A program made the position numbers and the translations under genes. Source: Lytechinus pictus (Eukaryota > Echinodermata > Echinoidea > Temnopleuroida > Toxopneustidae). Taken from it: a stretch of 64,000 bases of DNA. Where the stretch lies: positions 19,428,001-19,492,000 of the forward strand of contig NW_026974140.1 in the NCBI RefSeq assembly GCF_037042905.1. Reading direction: 5' to 3'. The stretch's first letter is position 1, and each line of letters opens with the position of its first letter. The notes beneath the pieces are model-generated. The model ran no database searches. It was given only the letters and a program-made list of their open reading frames with translations, and was not told where the DNA came from. Below are positions 37,801 through 49,817 of the stretch, in pieces.

Positions 37801-38221
37801 GATGCCACATATCAAGAGTGACATTGTAAGAAAGTACAGAGTTTGAGCTTTCTGATGATATAAATAATGTTGGTGCCTAAAACACAAAATGTTGCACAAT
37901 TTGCAAGTGAAAACAGAGGAAGAAAATTCTGTTTGATGCATCTTTTCAGGTAAAAAATTCACTTATTTATCAAAATATTTCATTCAAAAGAAATGACCAA
38001 TATAAAAGGGTAACATTTACTCTTGCCCATGGTACAAAAATAATCAATATTACTCAAGGAAAAAGTGGTTAAATTCTTTGAGAAAGAAAGTCTCACAATT
38101 CACGAGATTTTGCAGGGACATGAATTCAGCCACGTGAGGACTTGGATAAATCTTGCTCATTTGCTCATTAACACAGGGGCTTGCGGACTGACTGGAGAAC
38201 TTGAAATAGTGATGCATTAGG

Positions 38222-38260
38222 CCTCTCTCTCCCACTCTCTCTCTCTCTCTCTCTCTCTCT
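38222..38260. repeat. (CT)n microsatellite
   Basis: Near-perfect CT dinucleotide run of about 38 bases. Confidence 0.95.
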
Positions 38261-38440
38261 AACGTTTCACGTATTGGCTTCAGTGAGGTAACAAAATATA
38301 TTTTGTTATATATATAATAATATATGGTATACAGAGAGATAAAATCCATAAGTAAAAAGAGAAATTAACAATAATGGTTGGTCTAACATCAAATAAGACA
38401 AAAAAGTTTAATACAAACAAATACATCAATTGTTTAATTT

Positions 38441-39010
38441 AAAGGCCAAGTCCACCCCAACAAAAAAGTTGATTTGAATATAAAGAGGAAAAAAAAACGT
38501 TCATAACGCTGAAAATTTCATCAAAATCAGATAAAATAAGAAAGTTATAACATTTTGAAGTTTAGCTTAATTTGAAATAATAGTTACATATGCACATCCA
38601 GGTCGATATGCAAATGAGGAAACTGATGATGCCATCCACTCACTATTTCTTTAGTATTGTATTATATGAAATATGATATTTTCCCATTTTCTTCTCATTG
38701 TCAAGTGAAACAATTTCTCCCTGAACATATGGTTCATTCACGTTGGCCCTTATTGTAAAAAATGTGAAAAATGAAATATTGTATAATAAAAAAAAAAAAA
38801 ATAGCGAGGCCGGAACTGTATCATTTGCACGTAAATGAGTTGTGCATATAGGGCCTATATTACTTTTTTTGTGAAAAATAAGCGAAACTTTAAAATATCA
38901 CAACTTTCTTATTTTACATCCGATTTAGATGAAATTTCCAGCGTTATGCTAGTTTGATATATCTCTATTTATTCAAATCAACATTTTTTCTGGGGTGAAC
39001 TTGACCTTTA
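38441..39010. mobile_element. Palindromic MITE, AAGGTCAAGTCCACCCC family
   Basis: Opens AAAGGCCAAGTCCACCCC and closes GGGGTGAACTTGACCTTT; arms match the copies at 4804 and 30232. Inserted in the unique middle of the large element. Confidence 0.85.
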
Positions 39011-40791
39011 AACAAAATATAAATTCCTTTTATGTAACGAAAAATAAGGTTATAACACCCCAAGTTCAACTACGACTAATTCAAAGAAGGTAAACGATAA
39101 TTTTTTAATTCAGATTATACTTTCTTCAAATTTTCAAAGTCATTCATGCCTGAATGATCGAGGAATCTTCTGAGGATACCAGGTGAAAGAGAAGATATTC
39201 TAAGCTTTACAATGAGTGCCGTCTTCATTTTGTATAGCCATTATAACTTACAGAATGAATAAAAATAAATGAAAAATAAATGAAATGTATGGCCCTGTAT
39301 CAACATAAGACTTCAGATAACAAAAAGATGAAAATATGATAAATAAATGAATAGATAATAAATAAATAAATGAACTTCCACACATAAAAAGAATTAAAAT
39401 CGAATGATACCTCTGGCTGTCTATATCACAGGAAAAAACTGATAACAAATAAATTAAATGATTAATAAATAAATATAAATACATTAATTAATCAATTAAA
39501 ATAGATTGATAAATAAATTAAATGAACTTCCACAAATAAAAAGAATTAAAAACGAATCATAACTCTGATTCTCTATATCACAAAAAAAAATTAACTGAAA
39601 ACAAATGAATTAAATGATTAATGAATAAATATAAATACATTAATTAAACAATTAAAATATATAGGTTGATAAATAAATAAATGTAATTTTAAACATAAAA
39701 ATAATTAAAAACCAATTGATACCTCTGACTCTCTACATCACAAAAGAAAAAAAAACTGAAAACAAATAAATCAAATGATTAATGAATAAATATAAATAAA
39801 TCGACAAATAAATTTCTGAAGAAGTAAATTATTATCTCTCCTTAATGTTTATTTGGAAAATAAATTGGAGCCCCCCCCCTGCCTCCTACAGCGCCGCCCA
39901 TGATATTCTTTCCTTGTTTATTTGGAAAATAAACTGAAGCCCCCCCCCTCCCCCCTACAGCGCCGCCCATGATAATTCTCACCGGCCGGGGAAACAAGCC
40001 CCACGACCACGTTATTTTCCATTATATAACAGCGTAAGGGACCTCGATAACGAGTATACTACTATAGCCGTCATCCGAGCCCCACACACGTGCGAATGCT
40101 GGGACAAGCGCATTGGACGGGGCCAGTTTCGCGACTATCTTAGGATGCAAGCTTAATATATACTCGTGATATAGGCCCCGCTACTGTGTTGGAGTGTCTG
40201 AAGTGCCGTAGTGCGGGGCCTATATAACGATTATAGTACTTTACTCGTGAAACAGGCCCCGCAAACGGACATTCTAAGCCATTCAACACAGCAGCGGGGC
40301 CTATATCACGAGTATATATAGTGAGCTGAAGTTAGCAACCTAGATATTGAGGTAGTATAATCGATTACAAGTTTTTCTCGAGCGGGGCCTATATCACGAT
40401 TTTGCCACATTTATTTGCACACAGACCATTCCATAATTTGATATTTTAAAGTTTAAAATGATACCATATACTGATCAGTGCAGTGACCAAGACCAAGTCA
40501 ATAAAAAATAGTTTAGTAACATCGCATGTTGTGTGAGTGGACCAAGTCGAGAAGTCCATGCCATGCCATGGGCATGGCCATGGACATGGTGACAAGTTCA
40601 AGTTCTTGCCTGTTGTTGGTTGACTGAATTCAGTGCAAGATTAGCATTTATTTAAACTTCTTTTATAATTTTAATGAAGATTCTAAGTAATTTGGAATTG
40701 CAATTCGTATTCTGTAATGTACGTATCAACAGACTTGCACGGGAACTAAAATATGTGCAAGAAATTAATTCAAAGACAAAGATTATTCAAA

Positions 40792-40844
40792 CCACTCATT
40801 CAGTGAACAAGGTTATATCATAACCTTGTTCATTGAATGAGTGG
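40792..40844. repeat. Near-perfect 53-bp palindrome
   Basis: CCACTCATTCAGTGAACAAG and its complement flank a central TTATATCATAA, with one mismatched pair in 25. Lies ~380 bp right of the large element. Function unknown. Confidence 0.85.
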
Positions 40845-42463
40845 ATATAACCTTGTTCTCGGTTAAATCTCCATGTGTGGCAAAATAAGGATGGCAATGT
40901 TTGGCTTATTTTCTCTTTTTCTTTGGGACAAGTGCTTGATTTTTTTACACTGACAGTTTCCATTACACCTATTCGTCATACAACTTGGCCCTTTAAGTAA
41001 ATTTGATTCTTTAAATTATTTTTTTCTTAATTAAAAATATTATTTTCCACCAATAGAGGGCGTACACAAAAATATGCCCAAAATTCAAGTTTTTGAGCGC
41101 TCTAGTGAATACAAAAATTATTCCCAAGTTACTAATGAAAAATAAATTGCAACTGTACGGAAATAAGTAATTTTGGTCACAAAAGTGATATTTTTTAAAG
41201 TGTGTGCTCTGTACAGCATTGGCATGCCATAGTCCAACCTGTAGATTCCCCACAGGCAGGGTGGTTGCAGTAAACAAGTGATTCAAACAGTGCAAAAATG
41301 AGAATCTAGGTATAAAAAATGAACAATAATAATTAGATTAATACATACTCAGATTTCCACAGTCATTCAAACTCAAGTCTCTTAAAAAAACCCTGCATAT
41401 TTTTAATATAAATACAATTCAATCTATTGTGTTTTCATGTAGAGGTCGATTTTGTATACCATTAATTAATTCCTAAAATATTCATTTCAATCTTCATAAG
41501 AAATGAAAGTATTCATAACCATAATTGAAAATATAACATAATTTTTTTTGGTGGCCCGAAAAATATAAAGAAAAACATTAATTAAAAATGAATAAAACAA
41601 ACTTCTAAAATATTAATTCTGCAGCCACTACCACTAGGTTACTTTCACTTTGTACATCTTGTATGTAAATCTTGTTTGCTGTTATTTTACTTTGCTAATT
41701 GATTTGTGGTAATATATAAATTGTTCTATCATTGTAAATATGAAATGATTGAAAGAGAATAAAAGATTTGTATTGTTCTCAGGTTATGTGGACTTTAAAA
41801 AAAATCTCTGTATAGACACACACTCATAATAGTAAAGTAAATAAATAGTGCATAGCAAACTCAGATAGATGTACAAAACAGTACGTAAGATCATGGCAGT
41901 GACAAAAATGGAAATTGTCACACATTTTGTTTAATTCATCATTTATTATGCACTCCAAGTCTCCAATAAAAAGATAAATGCAGATTTGTTACCATATATG
42001 AGTTTATCCATGTGACATTATTGATTCACAGAGATCAGAGAAACTTCACTACATTTCTTTAGTTTAACTATTTTACTCTTGAGTGTTGTACTGTCAAACA
42101 TAGGCATGAATACATGTATATCTTTAATATGCAAGTCTTATCAAACACATGCATCATGATGCATGTAAATGGTATCTCTGTATTAACTTTTATTCTAAAG
42201 AATTATCCATTATCATTTTGCTCAAATAGCAATCTAGAATTTGTGTGTATTTGAAAAGTGACAGTTGGTAATCTAATATTTATTTTCCCTGTTTAAAATC
42301 TAGTAAAATGTTTTCCAAGAAGTTTTTTTTCCCCTCAACAAAACATTAAATGAAGACGACCAGTGACATTCTAGTTTTCCTCTATGTATGTATCATGTAG
42401 GCAAATATATTCATGAACAGTGCCTGGATTGGTAATTTTTTTCTTATCTTTTGTCCATACCAG
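40845..42463. other. Non-coding DNA before SAP30L
   Basis: AT-rich, no transposon ends or gene recognised. Ends in a polypyrimidine-CAG acceptor for the first SAP30L coding exon. Confidence 0.65.
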
Positions 42464-42464
42464 A

Positions 42465-45400
42465 ATGAAAGAGAAAAGCAGCCCATTTAAATCTAGCTCA
42501 ATGAAATCGAGCATGAATCCTTCGACGACAAAATTGTCGTCTTCAACATCATCGCAGCGCAAGATGAATGGCTTTAGTACAACAGAGGATGACAGTCGTG
42601 ACTCCGGACATGGTCAGATATGTTGTTTGGTGGACGATGGTCAGCGCTGTTCAAGACCTGCAGGGAATGCATGCTATAGTAAACGTATTGCTAAGACAGT
42701 TCAACAGAGGAAATTAAAACTGACTATTGATCACAGTGTGAGTATGCACATACATCAACTTCCAAATGACAATATTGAGAGGTGAACATGTTCTTGAAAG
42801 AATTATATTTGTGAGAAACCATTTATATTTATGTAATTTTGTGAAATAATTTATAATTAACCTTATTAGAGCTCTTTATCTTTTTACTTGCTTGTCAGTG
42901 AGTGCCAATCTCTCTCTTGTGAGCAGTGACTGTATCTTTTTTCAGCATCATCTTTTTTCAGATGTATTAACTTCATGAAGTTGTCATTGCCATAATTAGG
43001 TGATCATGAAAGTCATAGAAGTACACTGTTTCTTTGATATTGGTGATTTTTTTAAAATAATCATTATCTATCTTCATGGTATTTTTAAACAGGTGAGGCA
43101 TATCTATATCTGTGACTTTCACAAGTCTATGATACAAAGTGTTCGTAGTACCAAGAAGAGGAAGAAAGGAAGTGATGAAGATGGTGGAATATCTCCAGAT
43201 CATGATCTTGATGTACCAGAGGTATTTTCTTTGTGAATCATTTTTCAATCATTCACCAATTTATTTATCATGATGACTCAGAAATAAGAATTTTTTATTT
43301 ATTTTTTTTTATTTTATATATCCCAACAATAAAGACTGATAGGCCTTTCCTTTAAAAAAAAATCTTAGATCCTTAGTTGTATACAAGTGTGATATACTTG
43401 CAGTTTCCCCGGGAACACAAGTATTGGGCAATTCCAAGCAAAAGTGGAAATTTTCCAAAAATTTATTTTGGCTCTATTTTAATTCTGGATCAAATTTTTC
43501 TATCAAAACTCATATGGGATTTCATAAATACAAAAGGGGAACATAATTAGACACAAATTTTTTTCTTACGCATCTCCTTATAGGAGAATCCAAACCATAC
43601 AAAAAATTCTATACATGGGACTATGAATGTTTTTTTTCCTTAATTTCAATTTAGCGGAAAACTATTGCTTGTTTTGTAAAATTTTCTTTTGGATAATCTG
43701 AAGGTCATCATTTTACATCATATCAAAAGAAAGTTTTTTAAATATAAGTTCATTTTACGTTGCCTGTGGGTGAATATTTCAGATGTCACTCCGTAACCGA
43801 ATATGGGTTTATGTTTGAAGTTGTAATTACTGAAAAAATACACCAATTTTTAATGTAATGCAGCATATTAAAGCTAGAACAACATAGAATCCAATCAATA
43901 ACTCAAAATTGTGATAGCCATTTAAAGTTCACAGAGTTTGAGCAATATGTTTTCTCCTCAAATATGCATGTCCATTTTGCGTCACTCTGTAACCATGTTT
44001 ATGAATATTCATATCTCATAAATTCAGTGGATCAAAATAACAAATGTTATTATTTTTAAAGTGGGCTTCATCAACTACTGTCAGGTACCATTTCTTTGAA
44101 AATAACTATTTAAATATGGGTGATATCTTTGTTTGAATGCTAAAATTTGTTTCTGAATATCTCTCCATTACCTTGGAACTGCTCTATTGATAGAGTTCAT
44201 TAAAACATGAAACCCAATTGCTCTTGAAATACCCGAAGCTTCAAGGGAGATAAACTATAAACCCATACCATACTGTACGTTTGTAACATTTACTGAAAAA
44301 TGTCATGAATGTCACTGACTATTTTCTTTCTCTACAGGTTGATTTGTTTCATTTACAAGTGAATACTTTAAGAAGATACAAGAGACATTATAAGATTCAG
44401 ACCAAACCAGGGCTCAACAAGGCACAACTTGCTGATGTAAGTTCAAGGAACTATCACAAATTATGGGTGGGGGTATGTTTATTTCTTGCCGCAGCACTAT
44501 TTTGTTGTAGAATCCATTTTAAGAAGCAGTTTTCTAATGAAAATTGATATTCTTAACCCTAAAAAGACTGGGGGGGGGGGGCTGATTCAGCCCCCCCCTC
44601 GACATTTTTCGCGATAAATCCGCCGCTTGAAAGTTTTTGACCGTGTCACTTGCTGACTTTTTACTTTCAAGTCTCGCGCGACTTTCGAGACCAAAATTGT
44701 GACCCCCGGGTACGCGGTTCCGAAATTACGCAACATTTTGTAAGTGCATGCAGACCCAAAATTACTCAAAAACGTAAATTTGTGTACAAATCCAATGCAA
44801 ATAGTGTTTTTAGCCAAAATTCATAAATGTATCATTATTTTTCCTTTTACTGCTTAAAATCAATTAATTTTATCTTTTTAATGGTAAAAATAAAGTCCCC
44901 GATAATTTCCATTGAAAAACAATAAAAAACAAAAAGTCAAAAAACAAAGAAATACATAAGAAATTTAGAAAACAATAGAATACATAAGAAAATAAATGTG
45001 ATGTTGAAATTTTTTAAAAATAAATTTGATCAGATGCCTATCTAGAGTATGTGAAACAAAAATTACCATTTTAGGGGCATTATTTTATTAATTAGAGCAA
45101 ACTTATGATTTTACGCATAAATTAGCATAATTAATGAGCAATGAGATTTTTTGCAGAATTTGATATTATAGTTTTGTTGATAATGCCATGGGTAACGCGT
45201 GTGCCAATTTTCGTCGCGATCGCGCGGTCGACGGCCGAGATCATAAGGGGGGGCTGAATCAGCCCCCCCCCCCAGTCTTCTTAGGCGTCGAAATAGCCCA
45301 GTCTATTTAGGGTTAACACATGGAAAAGGACTTCATTAGTTTTTATTTTTGTGTGTGGGGGGGGGGGGGTTACTTTGTAGAAATAGTAACGATCCTACAA

Positions 45401-46938
45401 ACCCCTTTGAGAGAGGTATTTATATGATTTTTTTGCCATGGTCAGCAGTGACATAGCTCAGGATGGGGGAAGTGGGCATGTAGGGGAGATCGCGGTTAGT
45501 TGGAGCGTGGGGTAAAGTTGAAACATTGTGTAATTTTCTTTAACGCCTGTAAAATGAATTTATGCAATACTGCCCTCAATTTATTGCTATTAATGGTACA
45601 ACACTTTTATATTATTAATAGCAATAAATTGTGGGCAGTGTTGCATAAATTTATTTTACAGGCGTTAACCCTTATTAAACTGGGGGGGGGGGTCAGTTTG
45701 ATCCCCCCCCCCTCAACAAATTTTGTCACTACGCCGTCGCACAAATTTTTTTGACTACGCCGCTCACTGACTTTTTACTTTCAAGTCTTGCTTATCTTTT
45801 GAGACCAAAATTACGCAACGTTTTGTAAGTGCATGTCAGACCAGAAATTGCTCAAAAACGTGATTCCGTGTAAAAAATCAATGCAAATTGTGTTTTTCGA
45901 CCAAAAATCATAAGTGTATGATTATTTTTAGTTTTGTTGGTTTAAATGGATTTATTTTATGCTATTTATGATCACAAAAGGGTCCTCGACAAAGTTCATT
46001 GGGAAAAACAATAAAAAACAAAGAAATACATAAGAATTAAAAAAACATAAAATACATAAGAAATTAATTATATTTTTGCTATTTGTTTGTAGATATTTGT
46101 TAGAAATGTTATAATTGATACTCCCACCAAAAATTTGCATTCTACTAGCTATATAAATTGAGTTAAAGGCAAATACATACACAAAAAAACAAATTTATGG
46201 CAAATTTCATATGCTTATTTGCATAATTAATAAAAAATAAAAAATAAAAAAAATTGAAAATTTTACTATACACTCAAAGTAGTTTAAATCCGGCAAATTT
46301 TCGCGGCGATTGCGCAATCAGTGGCCGAGATCTGAGGCCCCAGTATATACTGGTCCGAAATAGCCCAGTTAAGATAGGGTTAAAGAAAATTACAATGTTT
46401 CAACTTACCCCGCGTTCCAACTAACCCCGATCTCCCCTACCCCGGGATCAACTTTCAGGATGGCAGCAAAAAAAAAAGAAAAAAAGAGAAGGTGAAAAAG
46501 GAAGAATTAAGGAAGAAAAACAAACCCTAGTCTAATCTTGTAAACCTTCTGGTGTTAATAGGGCATGATTTCATTGCAGACTCCCAGTTTCAGATTCTGG
46601 TTGGGCAACTACCGTATGTCATACTGGCACTGCGTTTCAACTGTTGGAGGGGACGCAATGCTAGCACTTGTCCTGTGTCCTGCTTTCATTCAAATGCAAT
46701 TGGTTTTTTTTAGTAGATAATTTTTCCTGTATTAATCAATGTTAAGCAAGATAGGATATCTTTACAAAAATATGCGGTCATAATTATAATTGTTTTTTGT
46801 ATCCCTTTAATCATTTTACAGATGGTTGCCAGGCATTTCAGGACCATTCCAGTGAGAGAAAAAGAAGCTCTGACTTATTTTATCTACATGGTTAAGAATA
46901 ATAAGAGTCGCTTTGACCAAAAACATGACCACAGCTAG
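42465..46938 (+). CDS. SAP30L: Sin3-HDAC corepressor subunit SAP30L/SAP30
   Basis: Bridges DNA/nucleosomes and the Sin3-HDAC complex in the nucleus to repress transcription. Exons are 42464-42737, 43093-43221, 44338-44436 and 46822-46938 (stop TAG), all in phase 0. The family-type start is [17 protein letters not shown] at 42564 (172 residues); the exon is open upstream and an ATG at 42465, one base after the acceptor, would add 33 Ser/Lys-rich residues. The zinc finger is seen as [15 protein letters not shown] and [10 protein letters not shown] basic stretch TKKRKKG follows (DNA/nucleolar signal). The Sin3-binding domain is [19 protein letters not shown], then [20 protein letters not shown]. 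All four exons match the SAP30L pattern closely. The last intron carries nested TTAA transposons. Confidence 0.96.
44557..45312. mobile_element. piggyBac-type MITE, copy 1
   Basis: 756 bp with ends CCCTAAAAAGACTGGGGG and CCCAGTCTATTTAGGG, flanked by TTAA on both sides. TTAA target and CCCT start are as in piggyBac elements. Poly-G and poly-C tracts lie just inside both ends. Sits in SAP30L intron 44437-46821. Confidence 0.82.
45480..46440. mobile_element. Palindromic MITE split by a TTAA element
   Basis: Outer arms GTAGGGGAGATCGCGGTTAG and its complement at the far right continue inward through AACATTGT and TTTTCTTTAACGCCTGTAAA. The right arm is broken exactly at TTAA by the element 45669-46379; removing that insertion and one TTAA restores a continuous ~250-bp palindrome. 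Confidence 0.82.
45669..46379. mobile_element. piggyBac-type MITE, copy 2
   Basis: 711 bp, ends CCCTTATTAAACTGGGG and CCCAGTTAAGATAGGG, TTAA at both flanks. Shares the interior CACTGACTTTTTACTTTCAA and GAGACCAAAATT segments with copy 1 at 44557-45312. Confidence 0.82.
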
Positions 46939-48005
46939 AAATCATAAAACCAATACGTACGTGTATAGCCTGTCTAGACCAGTGCACATAGAGGTGAATT
47001 GTGGAATGGTCTAATCCCAATCTGTCTATCCTAATAATGATAAAAACATACCTCTTTTGGTCTCAGTCCACTTGGTCTAATCCACTTTTTTAACCAGCTT
47101 TTCTACTAGATATTCAATTTAATTGTCATTTTAATAGACCATTAAATTTTTGCGTAATTTTTAATGTGAACATACCATTTAACTTACTTGGTTTATAATT
47201 TAAATCCACTAGTCTACATGATCAGGCAACTGGTTATGGGCAAAAAGGATAAGCCCTAGTTGTACAGCCGGGCAAGCTGAGAATTAGACCAACTGGGAGG
47301 TTGACCAACTGGTAATAGACCAATGAGGTTTTGCAGGAAGCTTACATTCATTTGCAAATGAAGCATAAGACCCAAAATCAAGCATAATTTTGAGTTGCAA
47401 TGGAATGCAAATCAACTATGAATTTTCTATTGAACAAAGGATTTATGTTTGATTTTGGGACTTACGCCTGAATGGGAACTGAACACAGACCTTCTGCAAT
47501 GCCCCCCCCCTACGCGAATATCAACATCATCTAGATATAGATCCATCATGATTATATGACAGCTGTAAAGCGAAATCATCCATGTGAGAATCTCAATTTT
47601 CACTGCTTGATATTTCAAAGTCCTGCCAAAAGCATAACTTGGGGAATGTTTCACAAAGATTTAAGTGTGATTTAGAATCGCACTGAATTCGTTTTTTGCA
47701 CGCAGTATGAAAGGAATCATTGCACTGGTCAAATCATGCTATAATGATGTGAGCTTTTGTGTTAAGTTTGCTCTATTTATATCATGTCCATGTCGGCATT
47801 TATGCACGACTCTTAAGTCATACTTACCATGTAAAGATAATTTCAATCTATTCTTTGTTTATTGTAAATACTGTTTTTCAAATTGTAAAGTAATTGCTTC
47901 TATTTATGTAGCTGTTTGTAAATAGCTTCTCATTGTGTATTTGCAATAATTTTTGTTCCTCAATATTGATTGTTTTCTGGAGTGTCAAGCGCCCTCTAAG
48001 ATCAG
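46939..48005 (+). other. SAP30L 3' flank with TCTAATCCCA-type repeats
   Basis: Probable start of the 3' UTR, then a block at 46972-47330 of short TGGTCTAATCC / GGACCAACTGG-like motifs in opposing orientations. A similar block is at 50877-51190. No gene recognised. Confidence 0.5.
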
Positions 48006-48790
48006 GGGGTGTATTCTGAAAATTGTCTTAAGAGAAATAATCTTGTATCTTTAGAGTTACAATAAAATCCGTATTCTGAAAACTCTTGTATCTTTTCTTG
48101 TAACTTTCACTAAGCGCTTATGACGTCAGAGTTACAATGATGCGTAAAGTTAAGAACGGCGCATAGATCTCTGTGCGCAAGATAACATATCGAGATAAAA
48201 GGTATTCTGAAAATTCTTTGCGTTCTGTTAACTTCCTTGCAAAATACAAGAAAATTTACAAGAGGTAGGGGGCTATTGTAACTTAATGTTGAATGCGATA
48301 TTTCTCGGTCAGCAATAACAATTTCTTCCTGCATCCCGCAAGAACATCATGTTTTATAAAAGGAGACATTACAAAGACGTTATAACAACGGATTGGTAGA
48401 CTTCAGCAATTGAAAATTGGCATTCGAGATGATGAATCTTTTCAGAGAAAATATGACTCTGAGAAAAGCCACGTGTATTTTAGCCGATTTTAGCATAGTA
48501 GTGTACAGGCATAAGCGTCGGTGGCGCAAAGGAAATTACGCCGCATGTCAACAATGCGCTTAATTATTTTTTTAGAAGGGATGCTTCTATTGGTTGACCG
48601 AAGCATATAAAAAGTTTGATTGGTTGATGACAAAATATTAGGCATGTCGGAGATAAAATAGGGGAAGTCCTTACAGAGATGAGACAATTTTCAGAATACT
48701 GATTTAAGATAATTTTAGCGAGCTGTTATCTTGCTGACTTACAAGAAAAGTTACAAGAAAAGTTAGGACAATTTTCAGAATACCACCCCA
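48006..48790. mobile_element. MITE, GGGGTGTATTCTGAAAATTG family
   Basis: Ends GGGGTGTATTCTGAAAATTG and CAATTTTCAGAATACCACCC are inverted; the interior repeats TTACAAGAAAAG-type motifs. No coding frame. Confidence 0.75.
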
Positions 48791-49551
48791 GGTTTTTTTC
48801 ATATATTAAAAAAAAAAATCAATATTGACATGCAGCTTTTGAAGATTCCCATAACCATTCTTTACAATAGAATGATAAATTTCACAGAGACATGAAGAAC
48901 TTTTCACAAATTTTGGCATGCAATATATATTCATGTAGTAGCAAGTTGTGTAATCATAGGCATTAAGTTCAAATTGTTTAGTTAAAAATCTATTCTGAGA
49001 CACATTATTATTATTGTTGCCCCAGCCTTGTCTGGGTACCCATTCACTTCAGTCTGGAAGTTGAGATGAATCTCTTGCTGAAAGAAATTATTTCCATTTG
49101 AACCCATGAGCCTCTGAATAAAAACAACAAAAATAAATGTCATGAAAAGTTTTTTTTATGCATTTACTAATCTGAGATCAAATGATGAGAGAAAATAATG
49201 AATGGATAGGCCTAATGCATTCTACCTGAAATTGATGTTGCAACACAAAATTAAGTTAGTCTCTTTTGAATGCATGCTGATGATGAGTGTATTCCTTTAC
49301 AACATTTCCACATCAACTTCATAGTTAATATTGAACAAGCTGTCTTCACTTGGTATGGACAATAGTTTTCATGATCTTCAAAACATCAGACCAGAGAGTT
49401 GTTGCATTAGACTAACTTCACTTGGCAATTATGGTAACTATCATGGGAACACTAGTCAACAATCAATATCATTATGATTTGTGCATCTCTATTGGGATTA
49501 TGTATTATGTAGTGTCAATTAGCCATAAGCATCTTTTCATAATGGATAGCA

Positions 49552-49817
49552 GCGCCCCGTCTTACAAAGAGTTACGATTGATACAATCAATCTCAAGTAT
49601 ATGGAAATCCATCAATGTCATAATTTTTTTCTTTAGGAAATTTGCTCAATGTCCTTTGAAAATAAGGAGAAGTATACTGAATTTTCAAGAAAACAGTGAA
49701 TGTATGAATATACATCATTTCTAGAAAATATTTTGAACAAACATTTATTTTAGATGTTGATGTTTCCATAGTTTCGATTGATCGGATGAATCGCAATTCT
49801 TTGTTAGACGGGCCCCT
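49552..49817. mobile_element. Small MITE, GGGCCCGTCTTACAAAG family, copy 2
   Basis: Same inverted ends (GCCCCGTCTTACAAAGAG and CTTTGTTAGACGGGCCCC) and same inner segment with AAATATTTTGAACAAACAT as the copy at 21418-21682, in the same orientation. Confidence 0.8.

Larger units (their letters stand above)
32140..40406. mobile_element. 8.27-kb long-TIR DNA element with 8-bp target duplication
   Basis: Left end GGCATACTCGTGATATAGGC and right end (reverse complement) GGCAAAATCGTGATATAGGC, then identical CCCCGCTCGAG, flanked by ACATTTAT at 32132-32139 and 40407-40414. The arms run inward as inverted copies for over 1 kb and are built of tandem units: 20-23-bp GGGGCCTATATCACG motifs, ~68-bp GC-rich units (33007-33245; two at 39858-39985) and AT-rich ~200-bp units (33290-34600; 39230-39830). 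The middle (34700-39230) shows no transposase. The structure resembles foldback elements. It carries secondary insertions at 32242-32682, 33629-34217, 37504-37800 and 38441-39010. Confidence 0.88.

Noticed and set aside
32140-40406. Polinton/Maverick element
   Set aside because: No polymerase, integrase or capsid-type frames are visible, the element is too short, and the target duplication is 8 bp, not 6.
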